The position numbers and the translations under genes are program-made. 12,902 bases of DNA from CAZAKZ01 sp964485695 (GTDB taxonomy: Bacteria > Planctomycetota > JAFGQW01). The notes beneath the pieces are model-generated. The model saw only the letters and a program-made list of their open reading frames with translations, did no database searches and was not told the DNA's origin. Of the stretch, positions 6,451 to 12,902 are shown piece by piece. The first letter of the stretch is position 1, and each line of letters starts with the position of its first letter. Location: contig CAZAKZ010000145.1 of NCBI GenBank assembly GCA_964485695.1, forward strand, positions 1 to 12,902, written 5' to 3'.

Positions 6451-6480
6451 TCCCCGGCCAGCCAACAATCCCTCTGATCG

Positions 6481-7746
6481 TCAGAACGTGTACCCGTCCG
6501 GAAGCTGGGTCCGGCGCGGCACCACGATGATGCCCTCCCGCACGCAGATCTCCTCGCTCGTGTAGTCCTCGTGGCCGGCTGCGTTCACCAGCTCCACGCC
6601 GCGGCCGATGCGGGTGTCCTTGTCCAGGATGGCGTTGCGGATGATGGTGCCCTCCCCCACGCCGAACGGGACCTTGCCCTCGAGGTGTTCCCTGTCGTCG
6701 TAGGAGTCGGCTCCCATGTGGATGACGTTCTCCAGGATCACGTTCTTCTGGATGCACGTCCTGACCCCGAGCAGGGCCCGGTTCAGCCGCGCCCCCTCCA
6801 CCAGGCACCCGTCCGCCAGCATGGCCACGTTGAGCTTGGCGTCGATGATGCGCGTCGGGGGCAGGAACCTGGGCCGCGTGTAAACCGGTTCCAGACGGTC
6901 GTAGAAGTTGAAAGGGGGATCCAGGTCGGCCATTGCCAGGTTGGCCTCGAAGAAGCTCCGGATGGTCCCGATGTCCTCCCAGTACCCGCCGTGAACGTAG
7001 CCGAACACCGGCCGGCGACCGACGGTGAAGGGAAACACGTCCTTGCCAAAATCGTGGCCCTCCACCTCCTTCAGGATCCGCCCCGACTCCCCGTTGCGGA
7101 TGAGGTAGATGCCCATGGAGGCCAGGTATCTCCGGTTCGGGTCATTGAAGCCGAAACACGCCAGGGCCTTGCGGCTGGAGGCCATCTCGTCCAGGATGCG
7201 GTCATCCTTGGGCTTCTCCTCGAACCGCACCACCCGGTTTTCCTCGTCCAGCTTCACGAGGCCGAACCGGGAGGCGGAGGCCCGGTCCACCGGATACACC
7301 GCCACGGTCAGGTCGGCCTCGCTCTGGCGGTGAAACCGCACCATGCTCCCGAAATTCATGCGGTAGAGCTGGTCTCCGGAGAGGATGAGAAGGTCCCGGA
7401 CGTCGGGCAGATCAAAGGCGTCCAGGTTTTGGCGAACCGCGTCGGCCGTGCCCAGATACCAGTCCTCGCGGGTATAGCTCTGCTGGGCGGCCAGGATTTC
7501 CACGAAGGCGGCGGAAAAGATGTGCGTCGTGTAGGATCGCGCCACGTGCCGGTTCAGCGATCTGGAATTGAACTGGGTCAGGATGAAAATCCGGCTCACC
7601 CCGCTGTGGAGGCAGTTGGAGATGGGAACGTCCACCAGCCGGTACTTGGTGCCGATGGGCACCGCCGGCTTGGCGCGATACCGGGTGAGTGGATCGAGGC
7701 GGGTGCCACGCCCTCCCCCCAGAATGATAGCCAGAACATCGATCAT
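6481..7746 (-). CDS. glgC: Glucose-1-phosphate adenylyltransferase (ADP-glucose pyrophosphorylase)
   Basis: A 421-residue cytosolic enzyme making ADP-glucose from ATP and glucose 1-phosphate, the committed step of bacterial glycogen synthesis. Residues 10-21 carry the nucleotide-binding GGGRGTRLDPLT loop and 26-32 KPAVPIG. Asp125 in SGDQLYRM is the catalytic metal-binding aspartate; FEEKP (175-179) and GYWEDIGT (254-261) line the sugar phosphate site. From about 300 a left-handed beta-helix completes the subunit. The motifs WYLGTADAVRQNL and GDQLYRM and the sequence near the C-terminus are closer to cyanobacterial/plant enzymes than to the E. coli type, so 3-phosphoglycerate-type activation is possible (inference). 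The start is ATG at 7746 with GAGAGG about 10 bases upstream. No other glg gene is adjacent. It is divergent from trpS. Confidence 0.95.
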   Translation of the reverse strand: MIDVLAIILGGGRGTRLDPLTRYRAKPAVPIGTKYRLVDVPISNCLHSGVSRIFILTQFNSRSLNRHVARSYTTHIFSAAFVEILAAQQSYTREDWYLGTADAVRQNLDAFDLPDVRDLLILSGDQLYRMNFGSMVRFHRQSEADLTVAVYPVDRASASRFGLVKLDEENRVVRFEEKPKDDRILDEMASSRKALACFGFNDPNRRYLASMGIYLIRNGESGRILKEVEGHDFGKDVFPFTVGRRPVFGYVHGGYWEDIGTIRSFFEANLAMADLDPPFNFYDRLEPVYTRPRFLPPTRIIDAKLNVAMLADGCLVEGARLNRALLGVRTCIQKNVILENVIHMGADSYDDREHLEGKVPFGVGEGTIIRNAILDKDTRIGRGVELVNAAGHEDYTSEEICVREGIIVVPRRTQLPDGYTF

Positions 7747-7806
7747 GACGGATCGGCCTCTCGTTTGAACGCGTATTGCCGCCCCGCGCCCGGGGTAGAT
7801 CGGAAG

Positions 7807-7812
7807 AGTATA
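7807..7812 (-). promoter_or_regulatory. Possible -10 box of glgC
   Basis: On the minus strand TATACT matches the TATAAT consensus at 5/6 positions and lies about 60 bp upstream of the glgC start. No acceptable -35 box sits 16-18 bp away, so the promoter may be weak or activator-dependent. Confidence 0.25.
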
Positions 7813-7874
7813 TCATCCTTCACAGGGGAGGCATACACCAGGCGGGTCCATATGTGTTCATAACGCAATCTCTC

Positions 7875-7888
7875 GTCACACATGTGAC
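7875..7888. promoter_or_regulatory. Dyad GTCAC-ACAT-GTGAC between glgC and trpS
   Basis: A perfect 5-bp dyad with a 4-bp centre in the divergent promoter region, upstream of both candidate promoters. This is the shape of a small operator for a dimeric regulator, but it is short and no regulator gene is nearby. The rest of 7747-8010 shows only the candidate promoter elements and a GC-rich stretch. Confidence 0.25.
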
Positions 7889-7942
7889 AAAAACAGGCTC
7901 GGACTTGAAAAAGTGCCGGACCGGACCGGCCGGCGCGGCCAC

Positions 7943-7971
7943 TTCCCCAACCGGCAACGGAGTGCTACAAT
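7943..7971 (+). promoter_or_regulatory. Probable trpS promoter
   Basis: TACAAT (7966-7971) matches the sigma-70 -10 box at 5/6 and is 17 bp from TTCCCC (7943-7948), a 3/6 match to the -35. Transcription would begin near 7978, giving a leader of about 30 nt before the GTG start at 8011. No tryptophan leader peptide or T-box structure fits in that space. Confidence 0.45.
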
Positions 7972-8010
7972 TCCGCGCCAACAGAATCCTTGAAGCCAGG
8001 AAATGTGGCC

Positions 8011-9051
8011 GTGAGCGACAAGACTCCAGAAACGAAACGGATCCTCTCGGGGATCCAGCCCTCGGGCAGGCTCCACCTCGGGAACTACTTCGGCGCCATC
8101 CAGCAGCACATCGAGCTCCAGGACGAGGGCGAATGCTACTACTTCATCGCCAATTTCCACGCCCTCACCACCCTCAAGGACCACGAGCAGCTGAGAAGGA
8201 ACACCCTGGACGTGGCAGCCACCTACCTGGCTCTCGGCCTCGACCCGGACCGCTGCATCTTCTTCAGACAGTCGGACGTGCCCGAGGTGTGTGAGCTGAC
8301 GTGGCTGCTGATGACGGTGACGGGCATGGGACTGCTGGAACGCGCCCATTCCTACAAGGACAAGATCGCCAAGGGCGCCCGGCCCTCCGTGGGGCTGTTC
8401 AGCTACCCGGTGCTCATGGCCTCGGACATCCTGGCCTACCAGTCCCATGTCGTGCCCGTGGGCAGGGACCAGGAACAGCACGTGGAGATGACCCAGGACA
8501 TGGCGGCGTCCTTCAACCACACCTACGGGGAGGAGGTCTTCACCCGACCGGAGCCGCGGTTCACGAGAACCGCCCGGGTGCCCGGCACCGACTGGGAACG
8601 AGACGCGGACGGGAATTTCCTCCGGGACGAGTCGGGGCGGCGCACACCCCAGAAGATGTCCAAGAGCTACGCCAACACAATCGAGATCTTTGCCGAGGGC
8701 AAGGCCTTGAAGAGGGCTGTCAGCAGCATCACCACCGACTCCACTCCCCTCGAGGACCCTCTGGTTCCCGACGATTGCCTGGTGTTTGCCCTCACGGCAC
8801 TTTTCATGTCGCCGGAGGAGGCGGCAGACCTCCGGATCCGGTACACGGCCGGCGGCTTCGGGTACGGCGGCGCCAAGAAGGCCCTCCTCGCCAAGATCGA
8901 CGAGACCTTCGGCCCCTACCGTGAGAAGAAGAAGGCCCTGGACAAGGACCCCGACACCCTCGAGGACATTCTCAGGCAAGGCGGCCGACGCGCCCGAACC
9001 GAGGCCCGGAAGACGCTTGACCACGCCCGGCGCGCCTGCGGGCTGGACTGA
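8011..9051 (+). CDS. trpS: Tryptophanyl-tRNA synthetase
   Basis: A 346-residue class I aminoacyl-tRNA synthetase that charges tRNA-Trp. ILSGIQPSG opens the Rossmann fold; the HIGH-type motif is HLGN at 22-25; GRDQEQHVEMTQD follows mid-protein; KMSKS is at 215-219. Length is normal for bacterial TrpRS. About 18-20 extra residues, rich in Asp, Glu and Arg, lie between VPGTD and KMSKS, where most bacterial enzymes have only two or three. The preferred start is GTG at 8011, because AGGA at 7998-8001 is 9 nt upstream; the in-frame TTG at 7990 has no good ribosome-binding site and lies very close to the predicted transcription start. It is probably the first gene of a unit with the next two. Confidence 0.95.
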   Translation: MSDKTPETKRILSGIQPSGRLHLGNYFGAIQQHIELQDEGECYYFIANFHALTTLKDHEQLRRNTLDVAATYLALGLDPDRCIFFRQSDVPEVCELTWLLMTVTGMGLLERAHSYKDKIAKGARPSVGLFSYPVLMASDILAYQSHVVPVGRDQEQHVEMTQDMAASFNHTYGEEVFTRPEPRFTRTARVPGTDWERDADGNFLRDESGRRTPQKMSKSYANTIEIFAEGKALKRAVSSITTDSTPLEDPLVPDDCLVFALTALFMSPEEAADLRIRYTAGGFGYGGAKKALLAKIDETFGPYREKKKALDKDPDTLEDILRQGGRRARTEARKTLDHARRACGLD

Positions 9052-9118
9052 GGGCTCATGAGCACAACGTCAGGGAACGCGAGGAAACTGTCCCGGGACC
9101 CGGGGATGGAGGACGGCC

Positions 9119-10042
9119 ATGCACGGCCCCCCACACGCCCACGATGACGCCGCCAGCCGGTGCCGGGAAGGCCAGCGCATCACCCTCGTGGGCGCCGGGG
9201 TCAGCCTGGGCCTGGCTGTCCTCCAGCTGGCGGCCGGGTGGCTCGGCCGCAGCCAGGCCATGGTGGCGGACGGCATCCACTCCCTCTCCGACCTCCTCAC
9301 CGACATCGCCGTGTGGGTGGGCCTCCGGTTCTCCTCCACGCCCCCGGACGCCGGCCACCCCTGGGGCCACGGCAAGATCGAGACCGTGGTGTCGGTGCTG
9401 GTGGGTGCGACCCTGGCCCTGGTGGGATTCGGCATCGGCTCCGAGGCGGTGCTCCGCCTGCGAGAGGGCACCTCCAACGTGCCGACGCTGTTTCCGCTTG
9501 TGGCCGCCGCCGTGGCCATCGTGTCCAAGGAAGCGATCTACCGCTGGACGGCCCGGGTGGCCCGCCGCATCCACAGCCAGGCCCTGGTGGCCAACGCCTG
9601 GCACCACCGGTCCGACGCCCTGTCCTCCATCGCGGCCCTCATCGGCGTGGCCGGGGCACGGCTGGGGCTGCCCTGGATGGATCCCGTGGCCGCGGCCGTG
9701 GTGTGTCTGTTCATCTTGCGCATCGGCGTCCAGGTCATGTGGCGGGGCATTCAGGACCTGACTGAACGCCGGGTGGACCTCGAAACCCTGGCCCGGATGC
9801 AGGAGATCCTGGAAGACGACCCGGCCGTTATCGACGCGCACCGCCTCCGGCTGCGAAACGTCGGCGGAGGCATCGTGGGCGACGTGCACATCACCACCGA
9901 CGGCAACCTCACGGTGCGGGACAGCCACGACATCGTGAAGCGGCTCCAGGAACGGACCCACGCCGAGATCTCGAACCTGGACGACCTCGTCATCCACGTG
10001 GATCCGGAGCAGGATCCCACGCCCCGGGAGGAAATCCCATGA
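9119..10042 (+). CDS. Cation diffusion facilitator family metal efflux transporter
   Basis: A 307-residue inner-membrane transporter expected to export divalent metal, most likely Zn2+, in exchange for protons. Six hydrophobic segments precede a cytosolic ferredoxin-like domain (about 215-295) with VHITTDGNLTVRDSHD. By alignment with E. coli FieF/YiiP, the transport site is His54 and Asp58 in HSLSD plus His162 and Asp166 in HHRSD; Asp77, His80 and His84 (HPWGHGK) form the second site. An HxxxD pair in helix 2 is the zinc-selective form in this family, whereas FieF has DxxxD. The N-terminus has two His residues. GGAGG lies six bases before the ATG. It starts 67 bp after trpS, and its stop overlaps the next start, so it is translated with the downstream sulfur enzyme. 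Confidence 0.9.
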   Translation: MHGPPHAHDDAASRCREGQRITLVGAGVSLGLAVLQLAAGWLGRSQAMVADGIHSLSDLLTDIAVWVGLRFSSTPPDAGHPWGHGKIETVVSVLVGATLALVGFGIGSEAVLRLREGTSNVPTLFPLVAAAVAIVSKEAIYRWTARVARRIHSQALVANAWHHRSDALSSIAALIGVAGARLGLPWMDPVAAAVVCLFILRIGVQVMWRGIQDLTERRVDLETLARMQEILEDDPAVIDAHRLRLRNVGGGIVGDVHITTDGNLTVRDSHDIVKRLQERTHAEISNLDDLVIHVDPEQDPTPREEIP

Positions 10043-11205
10043 AAGATAGGACGGAAATGCGCTTTGACACCCGGGCCGTTCACGCCGGCCAGAACCCGGA
10101 TCCGACCACGGGCGCCATCATGCAGCCCGTCTACCTCAACACCACCTACGTCCAGGAAGCGCCGGGGGTCCACAAGGGATTCAAGTACGGCCGGGGACAG
10201 AATCCGACCCGGGACGCCCTCCAGAAGAACCTGGCCGCCCTCGAGGGCGCCCGCCACGGTCTGGTATTCTCCAGCGGTATGGCCGCGGTGACGACCTTCC
10301 TCTCCACCCTCAAGGCCGGAGACCACGTGGTGTGCGGCCGCGACGTGTACGGCGGCACGTACCGCCTCTTCGAGAAGGTGTTCAGGAACTTCTCCCTCGA
10401 CTTCACCTCCATCAACATCCACAACCTGGAGGAGATCACACCGGCGCTCCGATCCGAGACCCGGTGGATCTGGCTGGAATCCCCCTCCAATCCCATGCTC
10501 ACCGTCACGGACATCCGGGCCGCCGCTGAAATCGCCCATGCCCGGGGCGTGAAAGTGGTGGTGGACAACACCTTTGCCACCCCCTTCCTGCAGCAACCCC
10601 TCGACCTGGGCGCGGACGTGGTGGTGCACTCCGCCACCAAGTACCTGGGCGGTCACTCCGATGCCATGGGCGGCGCCGTTGTAACCCACGACGAGGCCGT
10701 GCACGAGGCCGTCCAGTTCAACCAGAACGCGGCGGGCGCCATCCTGGCCCCCCTCGAGGCCTTTCTCATCCTTCGCGGCGTGAAGACCCTCTCCCTGCGC
10801 ATGGCCCGGCACTGCGAGAACGCCCTGCACATCGCCCGGTTCCTCGAGGCGCACGAGGAGGTGGAAACGGTGGTCTACCCGGGACTCGAATCCCACCCCG
10901 GCCACGACACGGCCCGGCGCCAGATGCGGGCCTTCGGCGGCATGGTCTCCCTGGTGCTCCGGGGCGGCCTGGAGCGGAACAAGGACTTCACCTCCAGGAC
11001 GCGCCTCTTTTCCCTGGCCGAGAGCCTCGGCGGCGTGGAAAGCCTGATCTGTGTCCCCACCCTCATGACCCACGCCTCCGTTCCCCCCGAGGAGCGGGCC
11101 AAGAGCGGCTTCCCGGACGCCCTGGTGCGTCTCTCCGTGGGTATCGAGGACGTGGAGGACCTGAAAGAAGACCTGGATCTGGCCATTCGCGCCTCCCGCC
11201 GGTAA
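10039..11205 (+). CDS. PLP-dependent cystathionine gamma-lyase / gamma-synthase family enzyme
   Basis: A 388-residue member of the Cys/Met metabolism PLP family, fold type I. Lys201 in HSATKYLGGHSD forms the internal aldimine; Asp176 in VVDNTF contacts the pyridine nitrogen; Tyr50 and Arg52 in FKYGRGQNPTR reach the phosphate of the neighbouring subunit; FSSGMAA at 77-83 completes the site. The C-terminal SLGGVESL and THASVP motifs fit cystathionine gamma-lyase or gamma-synthase. Synthase (metB), lyase (cysteine from cystathionine) and O-acetylhomoserine enzymes cannot be separated by reading, so no symbol is given. The ATG overlaps the transporter stop (ATGA) and has GAGGAA 5 nt upstream inside that gene, indicating translational coupling. 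Confidence 0.92.
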   Translation: MKDRTEMRFDTRAVHAGQNPDPTTGAIMQPVYLNTTYVQEAPGVHKGFKYGRGQNPTRDALQKNLAALEGARHGLVFSSGMAAVTTFLSTLKAGDHVVCGRDVYGGTYRLFEKVFRNFSLDFTSINIHNLEEITPALRSETRWIWLESPSNPMLTVTDIRAAAEIAHARGVKVVVDNTFATPFLQQPLDLGADVVVHSATKYLGGHSDAMGGAVVTHDEAVHEAVQFNQNAAGAILAPLEAFLILRGVKTLSLRMARHCENALHIARFLEAHEEVETVVYPGLESHPGHDTARRQMRAFGGMVSLVLRGGLERNKDFTSRTRLFSLAESLGGVESLICVPTLMTHASVPPEERAKSGFPDALVRLSVGIEDVEDLKEDLDLAIRASRR

Positions 11206-11240
11206 TCCCGCCCCCCTTCCTGACATAGCAATCCGAATAT

Positions 11241-11264
11241 TGAGAAGAAATTCTCACACTTTTT
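11241..11264 (+). terminator. Weak intrinsic terminator after the sulfur enzyme gene
   Basis: TGAGAA (11241-11246) and TTCTCA (11251-11256) form a 6-bp stem on a GAAA tetraloop, followed by CACTTTTT. The stem is short and AT-rich, so termination may be partial. It lies 35 bp after the stop codon and would separate the trpS unit from the last gene. Confidence 0.45.
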
Positions 11265-11358
11265 GAGGGGCCCTGCTCCAGGTTCCCGTGTGGCCTTGCA
11301 GAACCGACTGATTTTGATGGTCATTCAAGAAAACCAGCAAAGAAGAAAGGCAAGACCC

Positions 11359-12902
11359 ATGAACATCCAGCAGAACCTCAAAAACCTTCTCGTCATCCTG
11401 GTGTGCCTCGTGGCCGCTTCCCTGGTCCAGGGACAGAAGCTCGTGAAAAGTGAGCCGGCCGGCGGCGCCCAGAACGTCCCCACCAACATCGGAGTGATCC
11501 GGCTTCACTTCGACGAGAACATGAAAACGAACTCCTGGACGGTGTGGCTGCCCAAGGCGGGCCAGTTTCCCCCTCCGGCCGGAGACAACTCCGCGCCCTG
11601 GAAGGGCCCCAGGGTGTTCGAGCTCAAGGTGAAGACCCTCGAGCCCGACACCGTCTACGCCCTCCAGCTCAACTCCGACAAGAAGCAGGGTTTCCAGACC
11701 GCGAGTTCGGGTGCGCCCCTGCCCGTCACGGTGGTCACCTTCAAGACGACGCCCAGGGCCGGAACCCGGGATCAATCCATCGGCGGCGGCAATGACACCC
11801 CGGATCAGTCCATCGGCGGGAACGACATCGAGACCTGCAGCGCCGAGGGCGGCAAGAACGGCCAGCCCGTGGTCCTGAATTTCTCCACCAACGAAAGGGC
11901 CCCGAGGTCAGGCGCCCTGACCATGGCACCGGGTTGGAGCTTCAAGGTCAGCCGCAGCACCCTGGTGGACCTGGTGGCGCGCCAGAACGGCCAGTCCTAT
12001 CCGATCCTGGCCTTGGTGAAGGTGAAGTTCTTCGAGGACGTGATCAAGACCTCCGGCGGCCGGGCCGTGGAGGTGGAGCGCAAGATGGACCTCGCCCAGG
12101 TCCGCGAGCGGGACCCTCAGACCGGCAAGGCCAAGGAAACGCTCCTGTGCGACAAGGGCAAGGTCTACCGCGTGCAGTTCACCCAGGGCAGCGGCCAGGT
12201 CAAGGAGGCCGGCACCGGCGCCGCCCCCCGCCAGGAACTTGCCGAGTGCATCGGCGATCCCATCACCCCGGACCTGTGGCCCCAGGGCCCCCTCAGCCAG
12301 GGCCAGGCCTGGTCCTACCGGGACGCGGACGTGACCCGGAGACTCTGGTTCGTGGACGCCCAGGGCGGTCGGGTCGACCTCCGGGTCACCGGCTTCACCA
12401 CCGAAAAGGAAACGGGCATCCGGATCGCCCAGATCCGCGGAAGGATGCAGACCAAGATCCAGATGAACGGGATTCCCATGGACTACGACGCCAAGGTGGA
12501 AATCGACCTGCCCGTGGTCATCGGCGTGCCCATGATGGTGCACTTCCAGGGCAAACTCTCCGGGAAAGGCTCCCAGCAAGATCAGTACGGCAACGCCGCT
12601 CCCTTCACCATCTCGGGAGAAGGCGAGTTCCTCCAGCTCGCGGCGCCCTCCCAGAGGATCGTGGAAATGGCCCAGGGTGGCTCCAGCAACGGTTCCAGCA
12701 CCGGGGGCCTCGTCTCCAACGACGCCACCTGGGGCTATGAGAAGAACAACCCCGTCTGTGTGGGCAAGGGGCCGGCCGCGGCCTACGCCTACCTCAGAAG
12801 CCTCAAGGACGCTCAGGGCCGTTCCCTCAGCTTCAACCGGGCCGGCAACGCAATGCCGTTAAGCTCCAGGAGGCTGCGGACTGAAGCGCGTCCTGCTCGT
12901 TT
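11359..12902 (+). CDS. Secreted Ig-like domain protein, function unknown (3' end at or beyond window edge)
   Basis: I do not recognise this protein as a whole. It starts at ATG 11359 with AAAGG eight bases upstream. Residues 1-25 are a signal peptide (hydrophobic run ending LVQG before QKL), with no lipobox before the single Cys. Residues about 28-130 resemble a bacterial Ig-like domain (SEPAGGAQNVPTN, LHFDENM, LEPDTVYAL). A tandem repeat DQSIGGGNDTP / DQSIGGND follows at 138-157, then a Ser/Gly-interrupted beta-rich region with few Cys. It is probably an exported, possibly surface or periplasmic, beta-protein. The reading frame stays open to the edge, but codon use collapses after about 12850. 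A one-base shift there would give ...NAVKLQEAAD with a TGA at 12882-12884, so the natural end may be 12884. It has its own upstream region of 153 bp. Confidence 0.8.
   Translation, partial: MNIQQNLKNLLVILVCLVAASLVQGQKLVKSEPAGGAQNVPTNIGVIRLHFDENMKTNSWTVWLPKAGQFPPPAGDNSAPWKGPRVFELKVKTLEPDTVYALQLNSDKKQGFQTASSGAPLPVTVVTFKTTPRAGTRDQSIGGGNDTPDQSIGGNDIETCSAEGGKNGQPVVLNFSTNERAPRSGALTMAPGWSFKVSRSTLVDLVARQNGQSYPILALVKVKFFEDVIKTSGGRAVEVERKMDLAQVRERDPQTGKAKETLLCDKGKVYRVQFTQGSGQVKEAGTGAAPRQELAECIGDPITPDLWPQGPLSQGQAWSYRDADVTRRLWFVDAQGGRVDLRVTGFTTEKETGIRIAQIRGRMQTKIQMNGIPMDYDAKVEIDLPVVIGVPMMVHFQGKLSGKGSQQDQYGNAAPFTISGEGEFLQLAAPSQRIVEMAQGGSSNGSSTGGLVSNDATWGYEKNNPVCVGKGPAAAYAYLRSLKDAQGRSLSFNRAGNAMPLSSRRLRTEARPAR
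11770..11832 (+). repeat. Imperfect 33-bp tandem repeat inside the secreted protein gene
   Basis: GAT-CAA-TCC-ATC-GGC starting at 11770 recurs as GAT-CAG-TCC-ATC-GGC at 11803, a period of 33 bp (11 codons). It encodes DQSIGGGNDTP followed by DQSIGGND, the second copy one Gly shorter. It forms an acidic, glycine-rich linker between the Ig-like domain and the rest of the protein. Confidence 0.7.

Noticed and set aside
6287..6452. CRISPR array
   Set aside because: The units have no constant repeat with unique spacers of equal size, one is inverted, spacers are 1 and 13 bp, and there is no cas gene.
6571..7863. 430-codon open frame opposite glgC
   Set aside because: Antisense shadow of a clear GlgC; repetitive His/Val/Gln-rich composition and no ribosome-binding site.
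9751..11226. 491-codon open frame opposite the transporter and cystathionine enzyme genes
   Set aside because: It spans two well-supported coupled genes on the other strand and shows only Gly/His/Val-rich shadow composition.

Overview
The window is a GC-rich (roughly 65% by eye) bacterial chromosomal segment with compact genes and strong third-position G/C preference. It has no phage, plasmid or insertion-sequence gene. Taxonomy cannot be fixed from sequence reading alone. A lysine/arginine-rich histone-like tail, an M14 peptidase with a transthyretin-like module, a cyanobacterial/plant-type GlgC and many secreted multi-domain proteins would fit an Acidobacteriota- or Planctomycetota-like lineage; this is inference.

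Layout. Positions 2-109 hold the last codons of a basic DNA-binding protein, followed by a strong bidirectional terminator (110-160) shared with the convergent rpmH gene (199-345, minus). A secreted family 2 glycoside hydrolase (514-3744, minus) follows. Across a roughly 240-bp divergent promoter region lies a secreted M14 zinc carboxypeptidase (3989-5773, plus), which ends at a textbook terminator (5794-5826). queF (5871-6245, plus) converges on glgC (6481-7746, minus). The 235 bp between them hold three palindromic units of identical 50-bp geometry, the most unusual structure in the window. From 8011 onward everything is on the plus strand: trpS, a cation diffusion facilitator, a cystathionine gamma-lyase/synthase family enzyme whose start codon overlaps the transporter's stop (ATGA), and, after a weak terminator, a secreted Ig-like protein that reaches the window edge.

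Functional reading. The content is mostly housekeeping: ribosome, tRNA charging, queuosine precursor synthesis, glycogen precursor synthesis, sulfur amino-acid metabolism and metal homeostasis. It is interleaved with exported proteins for polysaccharide and protein or peptide breakdown. trpS, the transporter and the sulfur enzyme probably form one transcription unit. rpmH is notable for lacking its usual partners rnpA and dnaA.

No defence system, CRISPR array, tRNA or rRNA was seen. The best candidate for something undescribed is the 50-bp palindrome family at 6287-6450. Secondary points are a probable one-base frameshift close to the right edge, an insertion before the TrpRS KMSKS loop, and a tandem repeat in the last protein.
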